Source of the DNA: Mucilaginibacter auburnensis
GTDB lineage: Bacteria > Bacteroidota > Bacteroidia > Sphingobacteriales > Sphingobacteriaceae
Assembly (NCBI RefSeq): GCF_002797815.1
Contig: NZ_PGFJ01000002.1
Span: 1,054,001-1,118,000 of the forward strand
Direction of reading: 5' to 3'
DNA: 64,000 bases
Made by a program: the position numbers and the translations under genes. Positions within the stretch are counted from its first letter, which is position 1. The number at the start of each line of letters is the position of its first letter. Positions 6,262 to 15,877 of the stretch are shown here, piece by piece. The notes below the pieces were generated by a model that was not told the origin of the DNA, searched no databases, and saw only the letters and a program-made list of their open reading frames with translations.

Positions 6262-9200
6262 CTATGGACTTTTCTTTAGATCGGCAGGTGTAAAATTGCC
6301 TTGGGTTTTGATTTTTTCACTTATAGCACGGAACTGCCCCAAAATAGTATCACTACCATTGCTGTTCCTTACCGCTGGATCTGGGTTTTCAGCTGAGTTC
6401 ATTAAGTTATCTTTAATCGTAGTGGAATTACCGCTCGTATTACCCTGATCTAGCAATGGAGCCCATTTTTTTTCAACCTTAGTTAAACTCCAAGGATGCT
6501 TTAATCCACCTGAATGTCCAAATTCATGCGCACCGGTCAATTTAAAATCTGTGCTATTGGTTAGTTTACCGTCCATGGTTATTCCAAGTGAAATAGTAAA
6601 ATCATCTATTTGACCTGTAGTAACTCCTGGCACGCTATTAATTACCGTTGTTGTAGTAGTTACAGAGCTATTGCTGATTGTATTAGGAGTAAAAGCTGGG
6701 CCAGAAACTGTAGTTGTTTTAGTGCTAGTACGATCATCAAATTCTAATATACCAATTTTGCCATCATCAGGAGTGGGCGGTGTAAAATCAAGAATAACTT
6801 CTGTCTTGTACTTTTCATGTAAAACTATAGGACCTAAAAAAAATGTGGCGCTTGTGTTAAATTTAGCTTCAGCTGCCGCTTTAAATTCCAGTGCTTTAGC
6901 TTTGATAACATTTGGATCTTTTATTAAAGTAGATTTATTTATCACTTTTACTTTTACGGTAAAATCCGTTTGAATTGTTAGTCCGTCCATTGAACACTGC
7001 ACGTTTATATCTTGTGCCCACTCTAACCCATCTAGGTCAATTCCATCAATTGGTCTATTACTCGCAAATTGATAGGGCGTCAATTCAGGATACGATTTGG
7101 CAATAGGGTCTGTTGACAAAAACCTCGCTACTCTCGGATCATAAATCCGCATGCCGTAGTCCTGTTGGTTGCCATCGCCCTTACCAACGTCATTATCATT
7201 CTCCTTGCCGTTAAAGCCATAGCGGTAGGTGGCGTTGTTACTAGCATAACCACGGCCGGGCTGTTGCATACCAAAAGGATAATAATCTTGCGCGGTTATT
7301 ACATCGGCGGTAAAATAGTCAAAACTGGTATTGCCGGCTGTAGGGTGCTGTAACCGGCGGTCGCTAATAGTTGCCAATACGTTGCCTAAGTGGTTGGTTA
7401 GTTCATAGCGTTTCAGGCCTGCTTTTTGCCACTCGGTTTGCGCGGCGCCTGCCGTAGCCATGTTTACGTTGGGCTGCCACAGGCCAAGTCTGCTGCTGCC
7501 GTATAACTGCTGCTCGCTCCATGTAACCACGCCTCCTGCCTGGGTATAAACAGCCAGCGCATTGCCTTGCGCATCGCGCACGTAGTAAGTATTGGTTGAA
7601 CCAACCGTTTTCTTCACCCGGTTACCGGTAGCATCATAAGCGTAAAGCAGGTTGCTGCCGGCCGTTTTGGTTATGCCTTTTATTTTACCATAAACGGTCC
7701 AGTCAATAGCACTAATATTCGCTTTAACATCGGTTGTAAGGTTGCCTATTTCATCATACTGGTAGTTACCAATACTCTGCGTAGGTAAATCATTAACCGT
7801 GGCAGCGGGTATGGCGTCAGTAATGTATAGTAAACGGTTATTGGTATTGAGTTTGTTGTTGCCGTCTTTGGTGTACCTATAGTTAAGGTCATCAATCATA
7901 GTGCCTGCCGCCGTATAACGTTTGGCTGTTTCAATATTGCCATTACCGTCATAGGTCATCTGCTCTAACAGTGTTTTTGTTCCGGCCCAGGTGGTACCTG
8001 TAATGCCGTTATGGATAAAGGTTTTGGTAAGGCGGTTCAGTTGGTCATACCTGTAAGTATAACCCGCAGCGGCACCATTGTTAATTTTACTAATGGCCAG
8101 AGTTGTGTTGCTTATATTGCCGTTATACAGGCTGGCACCATCATCTGCAGCACTTTGAGATGTATATTTAAGCGCAAAGGCTGTTGCGCCTAAGCCACCA
8201 ATTGGTTTATAATCATTATTGTAATACCCCAAAGAAAAAGCAAAGGCATCGCGTGCAATATTGTCTGCTGTGGTGTTGCCATCAAAACTAATTTCAGTGG
8301 CAGGGTCTAAGCGGGACCCGTTAACTCCCTTCAACCAGCCTTGTAGTGTATAGGCGTAATCAAGCCCCTGTACTTTACCAAATCTGTCGCCAAGTTCTAC
8401 ACGTGCCAGCGGCCCATGTAAATAGTAGGCATAACTCGCGTCTAAACGTTTGCTATGTTTTAATATTTCGCTGCCACCTAATGGTTCAACCATGGCCGAA
8501 ACACCACTCCAGGCTTCTGTTAACCGGTTTTCTGAATCGTACTTGTATTGATAATAAAACTGGTCTGGCTTAGGGTTGGTAGTATTATGCTGATAAGCAA
8601 CAAAATTTACTTTTCCGCTTATCAGGTCGTATTCATAGTCAATACGTTTAAGGCTGTTTACATCATTAGCCTGTGTAAGTCCGTCAATTTGCTGCCACAA
8701 CGTTTTAACGTTGCCAGATATATCATAGTTATAGTAAGTGGCTTGCTTTACAGCATCGGTCTGCACATCGCGATAAGTGGTAGCGGCAACGCGCTTGCGC
8801 AGGTTACTTTGTTCGGGTATTAACGCTATGCCGGCAACGCCACCGTTTACAGGCGCGGCATCATCATAATAAGTACGCGTTATTTCCCGGTTGGTACCGA
8901 CAGGCAAAAAGTTGTTTCTGTAAACCACCTTGCTGACAAATCCGGGCTGGCCCATAAAATTATCATCGGCAACTGAAATTGTTTTTTCGCCAACTTCATT
9001 TATCCTGCCAAGTGTTTCATCATAGTTAGTGTAGCTGTATTTATGCGCAGGTTGCTGCTTATCATTTTGCGATGCCACCAGGCGCGAAAGTTCATCATAC
9101 CAAAACCTGTTGGTGCCGCCGTCAGGAGATTTTTGCTGCAACACCTGGTTAGTTGATGTGTAAGCATAGGTGGTAGCAAGTACATGCGGCGGTACAAATC

Positions 9201-12200
9201 CAATAGCCCGTGTTTCAACTGTGCTATTTTCTGCAATTGTAGTTTCGCCGCCCGGAGCAGGTATATTAAACCTATACCATTGCATGCCACTGCAACCGTT
9301 TGATGGTTTAAAGCAATTGTCATTAGCGTTGGTACTGATCTCCCCTGCTGTCATCAAGCGTGAGTATACACGCATATGTTTAAGCGTGGTTATATTATCG
9401 GGATATACTATACCCGTATTTGTGGCGGTAATATTCCAGCCAGGCGACATGGCTGTAATACTACTGGTTACCGTTAGCGCTACACCGTTAAGATATATTT
9501 GCGGCACCCCGCCCGTGGCTATATTATTTCCCTGTACAACTATGTGCAACCACGGCCTGCTTGATTCGCCTGCAAAAGTGCCTCTGTAGTGGTACGAAGT
9601 TGGCATTATTGATGCACTTAAATGATCTGCACTCTCCACAATAGGGTATAGGTCAAAGCCAGCAATACCATTATTCACCCCAACCTGCATCATGTACTTT
9701 TTATCGGGTGTAACCTGTACCATCTGATAATCGGAAGCGTATGCACCGTTGTAGAACCAAAACTCAAAAGCTCTGGCGCCGCCACCTGTAAGGGCTGTAC
9801 TTACCTGTGTAAATGCAGCTGTTTTGTCGGTTGAGTAAGTTACCGGCACTCCGTTACAGATAATTGGCGCATCTGTGCAATTGCTGCTTTCGCTTAAGCG
9901 ATTTTGTTCTATCCATTTTAACTGACTATCATCAAGCAGCTTAACGCCTTCTGGCGGCACAGTACGCACTAAGTTATCGGCCTGATCATAGTAGTATAAA
10001 GTATAATGGTATTTAGGCGATGTAGATTTTAAATTAACAGTATTTTGTGCCAATGCACATTGTGATATATAAAAGGCCCTGAACTTATTTTTCTCGTCTT
10101 GTATATACTTTTCATAAGCAAACACACCGCTCGTTAGCGCGCTTACCAAGGTGGTTCTTATACAATCATACGGGTCAATAGGCTTTTCATTATTGTAAAT
10201 ACTATTGCAAAGAAGCCCCGTTGTATTATATGCTTTGTAATCGGCATACGTTAATCCAAAACCAAACCGGTTATTCATAAAGTTGGTTAGGATAGCCGGA
10301 TAGTTTGCATGTGCCATTAATGCTGATGGTGAAATATCAAAAGCAGAGTGCAGTTGGTTAAGAGCTAAATCATAAGCGCTGCGCGTTACGCAACCGCCAT
10401 CGCGTAAAAATGCCGGCAGCAAAATGTTATATTGCAGCAAGTAGTTACAGTTTGATGCGTTAACAAGGTCGGCCAGTTCTACCTCGCTTATGGTCATTGC
10501 CAACTCGCCGTACTGATTTTTCAAATAGTTATAAAAACCGGCATTTGAATAACTCTGACTAACAGGCAATGAATTTTGATAAGATGTTTTAAGTGCTTTA
10601 AGCGCAGCATCTATGGTACTATTAATTTTAGTTACCCGCGCCGTTTGAGACATTTTTTGTTTGTTATACGGATTAGGATAGCTTAACAACCATGGGTTTA
10701 AACCGGCAGTAAACTTTGCGTTTGCCAGTGTATAGCTTTTTATAGCGTCTCCAAAGCTATTGTCTTGATATGATGTTAAAATTCCCGGTACTAACTCACT
10801 AACGCCCATCATGTGGGTTACATCACCGCCCTTAGCACATACCGCATATAGCCTTGCCCGCAAGTCCCGCTCAACGTTTTCAAAATCATTTAAGTTAGGA
10901 TATTTAGCACGAAGGCCAGGTTCCAGCTTTAACATCCATTCATTAATAGCATCTGCACAGTTGCTATTGATCTGCGCTGTGAATGCGCTTTGATTTTGCG
11001 CCAGTACAGCATCTTTACCATCCTGAGGAACTGTAATGGTCTGCGTAGATGATTCAGAAAACACCGCGGTTTTGTTGGCGTAATAAGCCTCGTTACTACA
11101 GCTTATGGTAGGCTCTTCATAACCATCTGTACATACGGTCAGTCCGGTTATGCTGTTAATGCCAGCTATAGGGTAAACACATGTTAATGCAATTTGGTCT
11201 TTAGTTATATAGGGAGCTACATTACCTGGTGTATAGAAAGTTGTTAGCGAAGACGTATACTCATTACCCAACGCATAGTACAGCCCTGCATCTATATGAA
11301 CTACCTGAATGGGTTCCGACTCACTTAAAAGAGTATTTAAAAGTGAATATAGAACCCAAGAGTACATATTTAATGTTTTCTTTGTTTTAACGTAAACATC
11401 GAACCCTCCTTCGGGTGCAGCTACAGGTATGCCCGAATTATCTCTTAGAGATATTTTTATTTTATGCTTTGTGTCTTGTCCATAAAATCTGTAAGTGCCG
11501 CTTCCCCAATCTTGTTGATAATCATAGGGTAAACTTTGTGTTTGGATATTCTCCACCTGTAAATTGATACTAACATTTCCACACACAACAGAATTAATTG
11601 CAATAGTTGAATAGTTTACAGCAAAAGGCAGAAGAACGGTGCCTTCGCCTTGTCCGGCCGCAATTGGAACGTTTATATATTTTGTTGTGCCGCCTTCTGT
11701 ATAAGATAGCTTAACCATTACCTTTTGAGGTACGCTGCCCATAATATTATAAACTTTTACTTCCCATTCTGTACCATAGCCATCATAAGAGGAGACGTTC
11801 AACCTGAAGTTTTCTTTAATAGGGCAAGCGTTACTTGACTGCGGACCTGTAATTGGCGTACCGATATTGCGCACACATGAGCAAGCGGCGCCCCGGGCGT
11901 TCAGGTAATCTGTACGGCCTTTTACATAATATTTTTCGCGCAGCTGGAAATAAAGTTCTGAAAATAGTTCCCATTCTCTATCTTTCAACCTGCATGACGG
12001 GTTACATACAGGCCACGTGGCACTCGTGCCTACATCATTGTCTTTACAATACAACTGGTATTTTACGTAATCATACAAACTCAAGCCCGGGCGGTTGTTA
12101 ATTTTCAGAATGCGGGTAGTATAATTTTGAAGGTCAGCTTCTATATCATCTTCGTACTGAGCTCCGTAAGTTGATGTGGTTGAAAAAAATGGATCTATGC

Positions 12201-15072
12201 CCGATAGTAAGGTGTACGCTCCATCTGCATAGGTAATATTTGGCGAAGCGCCCGGTATGCGGCTTAATGTTGTTTCTCCAAATACATTAATCCTTATCAT
12301 TTGCTCCCATGTAGTGTATTTTGACGACTCCTGACAGTACTGAAGCTTGCAATATTCAGGATGATATTGTAGAAATTTTAACGCCCACTCTGGTCTCCAA
12401 TTTTCTATCATGCGCGCGAGGGTAAACTCCGGACTGTAAATCCATATTCGGGAGCCATCTACTAAAGTTATAAAGTCTGCATCATTTTGCGCAGGAAGCA
12501 CAGACGGGTGAAAAACATCATTAAAGTGTTTAGATAACTCATTTGTTTGAGCCTCATTAGGCAGGTACAAGGTTATGTATTGTGAAAAAGGCGGCGGCAC
12601 ATATGCCTTACTAAAAGTTGCGTATTGCCCGCCGGGAGATAAATGGGAGAGCATTACATTCTGATATGCGTTGCAATCAGAATAACTACAAGTTTGTTGT
12701 TTGTTATCACACGCAGTTTTCAAGTCCAGGTATAACCCATCAATAAAGCTGTTTATATCTGTATATAGCTGTCCGGTTTTGTCTTGAATATCTAAAAGTT
12801 TAAACTCCTTTAGGGCCATAGCCTTAAAAGCAACATTGTCTGCTAATTCAATTACACAGGTTCTGCAATCTGTATAGCAATCTGCCGCATTCATTTTGCT
12901 CAGAAAACCTTCCTTTATAAAATCAAATTGTTGCTTTAAATAATTGCGACTAATGCCTTCCTGAACAAATTTTTCAGTATAATCATTAATCGCCTGTCTA
13001 TCATACGCTAACTCAAACTTAATTTTATACTCGCCGGTTCTTGCAAAACTGATATTCACAAATTGATCATTTTTGTAAGGCTCTATACCTTTCATCTCAA
13101 CTTTACTTCCCACAGTCGTTATAAAGCCGGGTACTGATATAACATCTCCGCAATCATCAACTATTGATATGGTGAGGTCATAGTAACAGTTACTACAAAT
13201 ATCTACCTGCGCATTGGGGTACTTTGTAACTATTTGCTGAAGGTTGTATTTTAATGTAACCTTTTGCCCGGGCACTGCATTCATGTAACTTGTAGTTGCA
13301 GTTATTTTCAGATCAGAATTGCTGAAAATAAATTGTTCCGGTTTAAAAATCACCTCATCTTTTTCCCCCATGTCTGCGTCAGTAAGTGACCTCAACTCGT
13401 CAACATTAGTTGGGTTAGCTCCAGAAAGCGCAGTAGCGATTGTTTTACCACTTGCATTTAAGTATGACAGGCTTATTTGACCATTGGGGTCAACCACCAT
13501 ATTTTTGGTATAGTGTTCTGCATAGCCAACATCTGTTCCAAACAGTTGGTCAAGTTCCCGCTGAGTTGGCTTTCCGTAATAGTATTTAGTTGTATTACTG
13601 GTTACTCCTGTTCCGGGCTGAAATTGCGCACCAACACCACCCTGAAGTTTGATACGGCCGGTATTATCAGTTGTATATTGCGTTATTGAAAACGGATAGC
13701 CTTCCGCATCGGGGATGTATTGATTATATTTTGGATCGGTTGCGGTTTTAAACCCATTATTGGCTGAGTAGTACTTGCCTGCACCAAAACTGCCAAATAT
13801 CGGGTTGGGTAGCACCTCGCAATTTACTCCAACACTATTAAAAATATCTGTTATACTGTATGGACTACCACTTGTATTTTGGTTGAATTTTTTTTGATAA
13901 TTTAAATACGGAACGTTGGCCTGCAAGTTTTCTTCTTTGTTGATAGGTGTAGGTAATATACTTGCTGCGGGACGCCCAAATTCGTCATAAATATTCTCCT
14001 GCACTACACTTACAACCGGCTTATTTTTCTCCCTATTGCCGATAGAAACTGTTTGTCTGTTTCTTAATGTACCATCGAAATAGCTGATAACCTCTTTTCT
14101 CTTGCCTTCTTCTGCAAAGCTTGCCGAAAACTGCCAGTTTAACTTATCTTCGTGCCATTTGAGCAGCCAGCAGTTGTATTTAATTAAATTATTGGTGCTT
14201 GTTTTGCATTTGTACGTCCAATCGCCGGTAATACGTACGCCATCTATATTATATGCAGCACGCCTTATTCGCACTAATAAATACTTTTCGTTATATGCCA
14301 GAGATATAGGATACTTATTGTTTTGAGTAACAATTCGCGTAGCATTATTGCGAAACAATTTATCCATCTCCTCAGCAGAAACAACTGCATTACTCTGCAT
14401 ACCTGCTATAGTTACGCTAAACGGACTGTTTTCATCTATGGTAGTCCATTCTACATCAAATTCCTCGTCGCCAATTTCAAACGCCCATTCCAGATCAAAC
14501 GTTTTTGCACCGGTAAGAATTTCATCAGGAGCCGTAATAGCTATTGGCTTTGAACCACTAAATGGATAAATTCGGTCAACAGTAATATCAGCCGATACTT
14601 TTAACACCCAGGGTATATCATTAAATGTTGGGTAAGTACTTGATGTAATGCTCAATACTTCTACATCTACCCTAAAAGCATTATTGAAAACATAGCTGCT
14701 TATTGCATTATAAGTTGTGCCTCCGTTTTGGTTATAACTTACCGTCAATGTTTGAGTTGAAGTAGTAGGCGGGGTATTGTTATTTATAAATTGATCAATT
14801 TTTACAACAACGGTGAATACGGTACCGGCAGGTGCCTGAATGAGCTCTGTATCGAATAACTGAAGATTAACAGAATTCTTTACCGATCGATTTATTATCT
14901 GATCCCAATACGGTAAATTAAGTTTGAACTTGTCATCTAACAGGCTGAATTTATCTCCAACTTTAAGTTGCCCCACAGTACTGTAACTGGTAGTTTCAAC
15001 AGCAGCATAAGTTCTTACTATTGCAAGTAACAAGAAAATTATGATAGTAAATGTTTTTAACAGGCGGGTCAT
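6262..15072 (-). CDS. Giant Rhs/YD-repeat protein with C-terminal metzincin-like peptidase
   Basis: 2936 aa. Signal peptide 1-24. Residues about 30-300 are beta-rich. About 340-400 has a Bacteroidota Rhs entry region (QENIYDEFGRPAAS). About 620-1070 is Cys-rich with many closely spaced pairs (CSNC, CYTDCRTC, CNPSC, CSC). About 1735-1915 looks like a LamG/concanavalin-like domain. YD repeats run from about 1960 to 2645 and end in the classic core motif YDPRVARFLSTDPIAKSYP with DLDGLEW near 2680. The last ~255 residues form a variable tip containing HEFGHSGGLKH (His2849, Glu2850, His2853, His2859), the zinc-binding HExxHxxGxxH of metzincins, and a Met-turn-like LMNS with Met2891. It starts by ATGA overlap with the upstream gene and is followed after 1 nt by a putative immunity gene. 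Rhs cocoons are known to enclose C-terminal toxins. There is no T9SS sorting signal at the end. Target unknown. Confidence 0.85.
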   Translation of the reverse strand: MTRLLKTFTIIIFLLLAIVRTYAAVETTSYSTVGQLKVGDKFSLLDDKFKLNLPYWDQIINRSVKNSVNLQLFDTELIQAPAGTVFTVVVKIDQFINNNTPPTTSTQTLTVSYNQNGGTTYNAISSYVFNNAFRVDVEVLSITSSTYPTFNDIPWVLKVSADITVDRIYPFSGSKPIAITAPDEILTGAKTFDLEWAFEIGDEEFDVEWTTIDENSPFSVTIAGMQSNAVVSAEEMDKLFRNNATRIVTQNNKYPISLAYNEKYLLVRIRRAAYNIDGVRITGDWTYKCKTSTNNLIKYNCWLLKWHEDKLNWQFSASFAEEGKRKEVISYFDGTLRNRQTVSIGNREKNKPVVSVVQENIYDEFGRPAASILPTPINKEENLQANVPYLNYQKKFNQNTSGSPYSITDIFNSVGVNCEVLPNPIFGSFGAGKYYSANNGFKTATDPKYNQYIPDAEGYPFSITQYTTDNTGRIKLQGGVGAQFQPGTGVTSNTTKYYYGKPTQRELDQLFGTDVGYAEHYTKNMVVDPNGQISLSYLNASGKTIATALSGANPTNVDELRSLTDADMGEKDEVIFKPEQFIFSNSDLKITATTSYMNAVPGQKVTLKYNLQQIVTKYPNAQVDICSNCYYDLTISIVDDCGDVISVPGFITTVGSKVEMKGIEPYKNDQFVNISFARTGEYKIKFELAYDRQAINDYTEKFVQEGISRNYLKQQFDFIKEGFLSKMNAADCYTDCRTCVIELADNVAFKAMALKEFKLLDIQDKTGQLYTDINSFIDGLYLDLKTACDNKQQTCSYSDCNAYQNVMLSHLSPGGQYATFSKAYVPPPFSQYITLYLPNEAQTNELSKHFNDVFHPSVLPAQNDADFITLVDGSRIWIYSPEFTLARMIENWRPEWALKFLQYHPEYCKLQYCQESSKYTTWEQMIRINVFGETTLSRIPGASPNITYADGAYTLLSGIDPFFSTTSTYGAQYEDDIEADLQNYTTRILKINNRPGLSLYDYVKYQLYCKDNDVGTSATWPVCNPSCRLKDREWELFSELYFQLREKYYVKGRTDYLNARGAACSCVRNIGTPITGPQSSNACPIKENFRLNVSSYDGYGTEWEVKVYNIMGSVPQKVMVKLSYTEGGTTKYINVPIAAGQGEGTVLLPFAVNYSTIAINSVVCGNVSINLQVENIQTQSLPYDYQQDWGSGTYRFYGQDTKHKIKISLRDNSGIPVAAPEGGFDVYVKTKKTLNMYSWVLYSLLNTLLSESEPIQVVHIDAGLYYALGNEYTSSLTTFYTPGNVAPYITKDQIALTCVYPIAGINSITGLTVCTDGYEEPTISCSNEAYYANKTAVFSESSTQTITVPQDGKDAVLAQNQSAFTAQINSNCADAINEWMLKLEPGLRAKYPNLNDFENVERDLRARLYAVCAKGGDVTHMMGVSELVPGILTSYQDNSFGDAIKSYTLANAKFTAGLNPWLLSYPNPYNKQKMSQTARVTKINSTIDAALKALKTSYQNSLPVSQSYSNAGFYNYLKNQYGELAMTISEVELADLVNASNCNYLLQYNILLPAFLRDGGCVTRSAYDLALNQLHSAFDISPSALMAHANYPAILTNFMNNRFGFGLTYADYKAYNTTGLLCNSIYNNEKPIDPYDCIRTTLVSALTSGVFAYEKYIQDEKNKFRAFYISQCALAQNTVNLKSTSPKYHYTLYYYDQADNLVRTVPPEGVKLLDDSQLKWIEQNRLSESSNCTDAPIICNGVPVTYSTDKTAAFTQVSTALTGGGARAFEFWFYNGAYASDYQMVQVTPDKKYMMQVGVNNGIAGFDLYPIVESADHLSASIMPTSYHYRGTFAGESSRPWLHIVVQGNNIATGGVPQIYLNGVALTVTSSITAMSPGWNITATNTGIVYPDNITTLKHMRVYSRLMTAGEISTNANDNCFKPSNGCSGMQWYRFNIPAPGGETTIAENSTVETRAIGFVPPHVLATTYAYTSTNQVLQQKSPDGGTNRFWYDELSRLVASQNDKQQPAHKYSYTNYDETLGRINEVGEKTISVADDNFMGQPGFVSKVVYRNNFLPVGTNREITRTYYDDAAPVNGGVAGIALIPEQSNLRKRVAATTYRDVQTDAVKQATYYNYDISGNVKTLWQQIDGLTQANDVNSLKRIDYEYDLISGKVNFVAYQHNTTNPKPDQFYYQYKYDSENRLTEAWSGVSAMVEPLGGSEILKHSKRLDASYAYYLHGPLARVELGDRFGKVQGLDYAYTLQGWLKGVNGSRLDPATEISFDGNTTADNIARDAFAFSLGYYNNDYKPIGGLGATAFALKYTSQSAADDGASLYNGNISNTTLAISKINNGAAAGYTYRYDQLNRLTKTFIHNGITGTTWAGTKTLLEQMTYDGNGNIETAKRYTAAGTMIDDLNYRYTKDGNNKLNTNNRLLYITDAIPAATVNDLPTQSIGNYQYDEIGNLTTDVKANISAIDWTVYGKIKGITKTAGSNLLYAYDATGNRVKKTVGSTNTYYVRDAQGNALAVYTQAGGVVTWSEQQLYGSSRLGLWQPNVNMATAGAAQTEWQKAGLKRYELTNHLGNVLATISDRRLQHPTAGNTSFDYFTADVITAQDYYPFGMQQPGRGYASNNATYRYGFNGKENDNDVGKGDGNQQDYGMRIYDPRVARFLSTDPIAKSYPELTPYQFASNRPIDGIDLDGLEWAQDINVQCSMDGLTIQTDFTVKVKVINKSTLIKDPNVIKAKALEFKAAAEAKFNTSATFFLGPIVLHEKYKTEVILDFTPPTPDDGKIGILEFDDRTSTKTTTVSGPAFTPNTISNSSVTTTTTVINSVPGVTTGQIDDFTISLGITMDGKLTNSTDFKLTGAHEFGHSGGLKHPWSLTKVEKKWAPLLDQGNTSGNSTTIKDNLMNSAENPDPAVRNSNGSDTILGQFRAISEKIKTQGNFTPADLKKSP

Positions 15073-15863
15073 GTTTTGATCTGTGATATAAGTTTATAGC
15101 CGGCGTACTTGCGTGTTAACACTCCCTTATTAACAATTTGAGAGATCTTTTTATATTGATTGATATTGGCTTGATCGGTCAATGCTAAAACTTTTATAGT
15201 AACTACCTTTTGCCCAATTTTATCTGATGGACTTGCCGGGTTAGCTAAACGCAGACTAATGTTTACTATTTTTTTTGAAGACGCGTTAAAAGTTATTGCG
15301 TATTCCTTACATTGAGGATGATCTTCGTTAACAAGCGATAAGCTTTGAAATTTCCCGTTTGTATCGGCTTTAATCAAATAATTTTCGCTTGCTAAAGCAT
15401 CTGTTAACCGGGCAGAATCAATCATTGTTTGTGGTTCCATTTGCTTTTGGGCAGATAAAACCACTTTTTTTTCTTCTCCGTTAATGTAAACGAAAAAGCC
15501 TGATGTATTAAGATTTTCAACTACTCCCTCTCTGTAGTAAAAGTCATCGCCTTTTTTACATAAAATAAATCTTACATTAGTAGTACTCTTTACCGAATCT
15601 GCATAAATGCCTGTGCTTATTATTCCGGAGAAGGTATAAGCGTTTTTTGATGTGTTAAACTGCTTTAACAACTGCCTAAATGTTCGCAATAGCTTTTCGT
15701 CATAATGTGGCTTTTTTGCACTCACTACTACAGGCACTGCAGGTCTATTATGAATTTTAGCTGATGCCTTGGGCAATCTAAACTGGGTAACTACCAATAC
15801 AAGCAAAGCCAATATCATTGCAGCTATCGTCAGACAAACTTTGGGGCGCCTTAATAAATCCAT
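15069..15863 (-). CDS. Membrane-anchored periplasmic protein of the Rhs operon
   Basis: 264 aa. One hydrophobic segment at about residues 10-28 (uncleaved anchor or signal), then a soluble domain of beta-strand character that vaguely recalls LolA-like lipoprotein carriers; this is a fold guess only. No motif is recognised. It lies between the two giant genes: 14 nt after the 2301-aa gene and overlapping the Rhs start as ATGA. That position suggests a chaperone or assembly factor for one or both giant proteins in the periplasm. Function unknown. Confidence 0.6.
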   Translation of the reverse strand: MDLLRRPKVCLTIAAMILALLVLVVTQFRLPKASAKIHNRPAVPVVVSAKKPHYDEKLLRTFRQLLKQFNTSKNAYTFSGIISTGIYADSVKSTTNVRFILCKKGDDFYYREGVVENLNTSGFFVYINGEEKKVVLSAQKQMEPQTMIDSARLTDALASENYLIKADTNGKFQSLSLVNEDHPQCKEYAITFNASSKKIVNISLRLANPASPSDKIGQKVVTIKVLALTDQANINQYKKISQIVNKGVLTRKYAGYKLISQIKT

Positions 15864-15877
15864 ATCAATATGTGTGT

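Noticed and set aside
9000..9589. Open frames of 107 and 139 aa overlapping the Rhs gene
   Set aside because: The Rhs frame carries continuous YD and LamG-like sequence; these are shadows.
6262..15072. T9SS C-terminal sorting domain on the Rhs protein
   Set aside because: The last residues after the peptidase motif show neither type A nor type B pattern; the protein ends shortly after the metzincin-like region.
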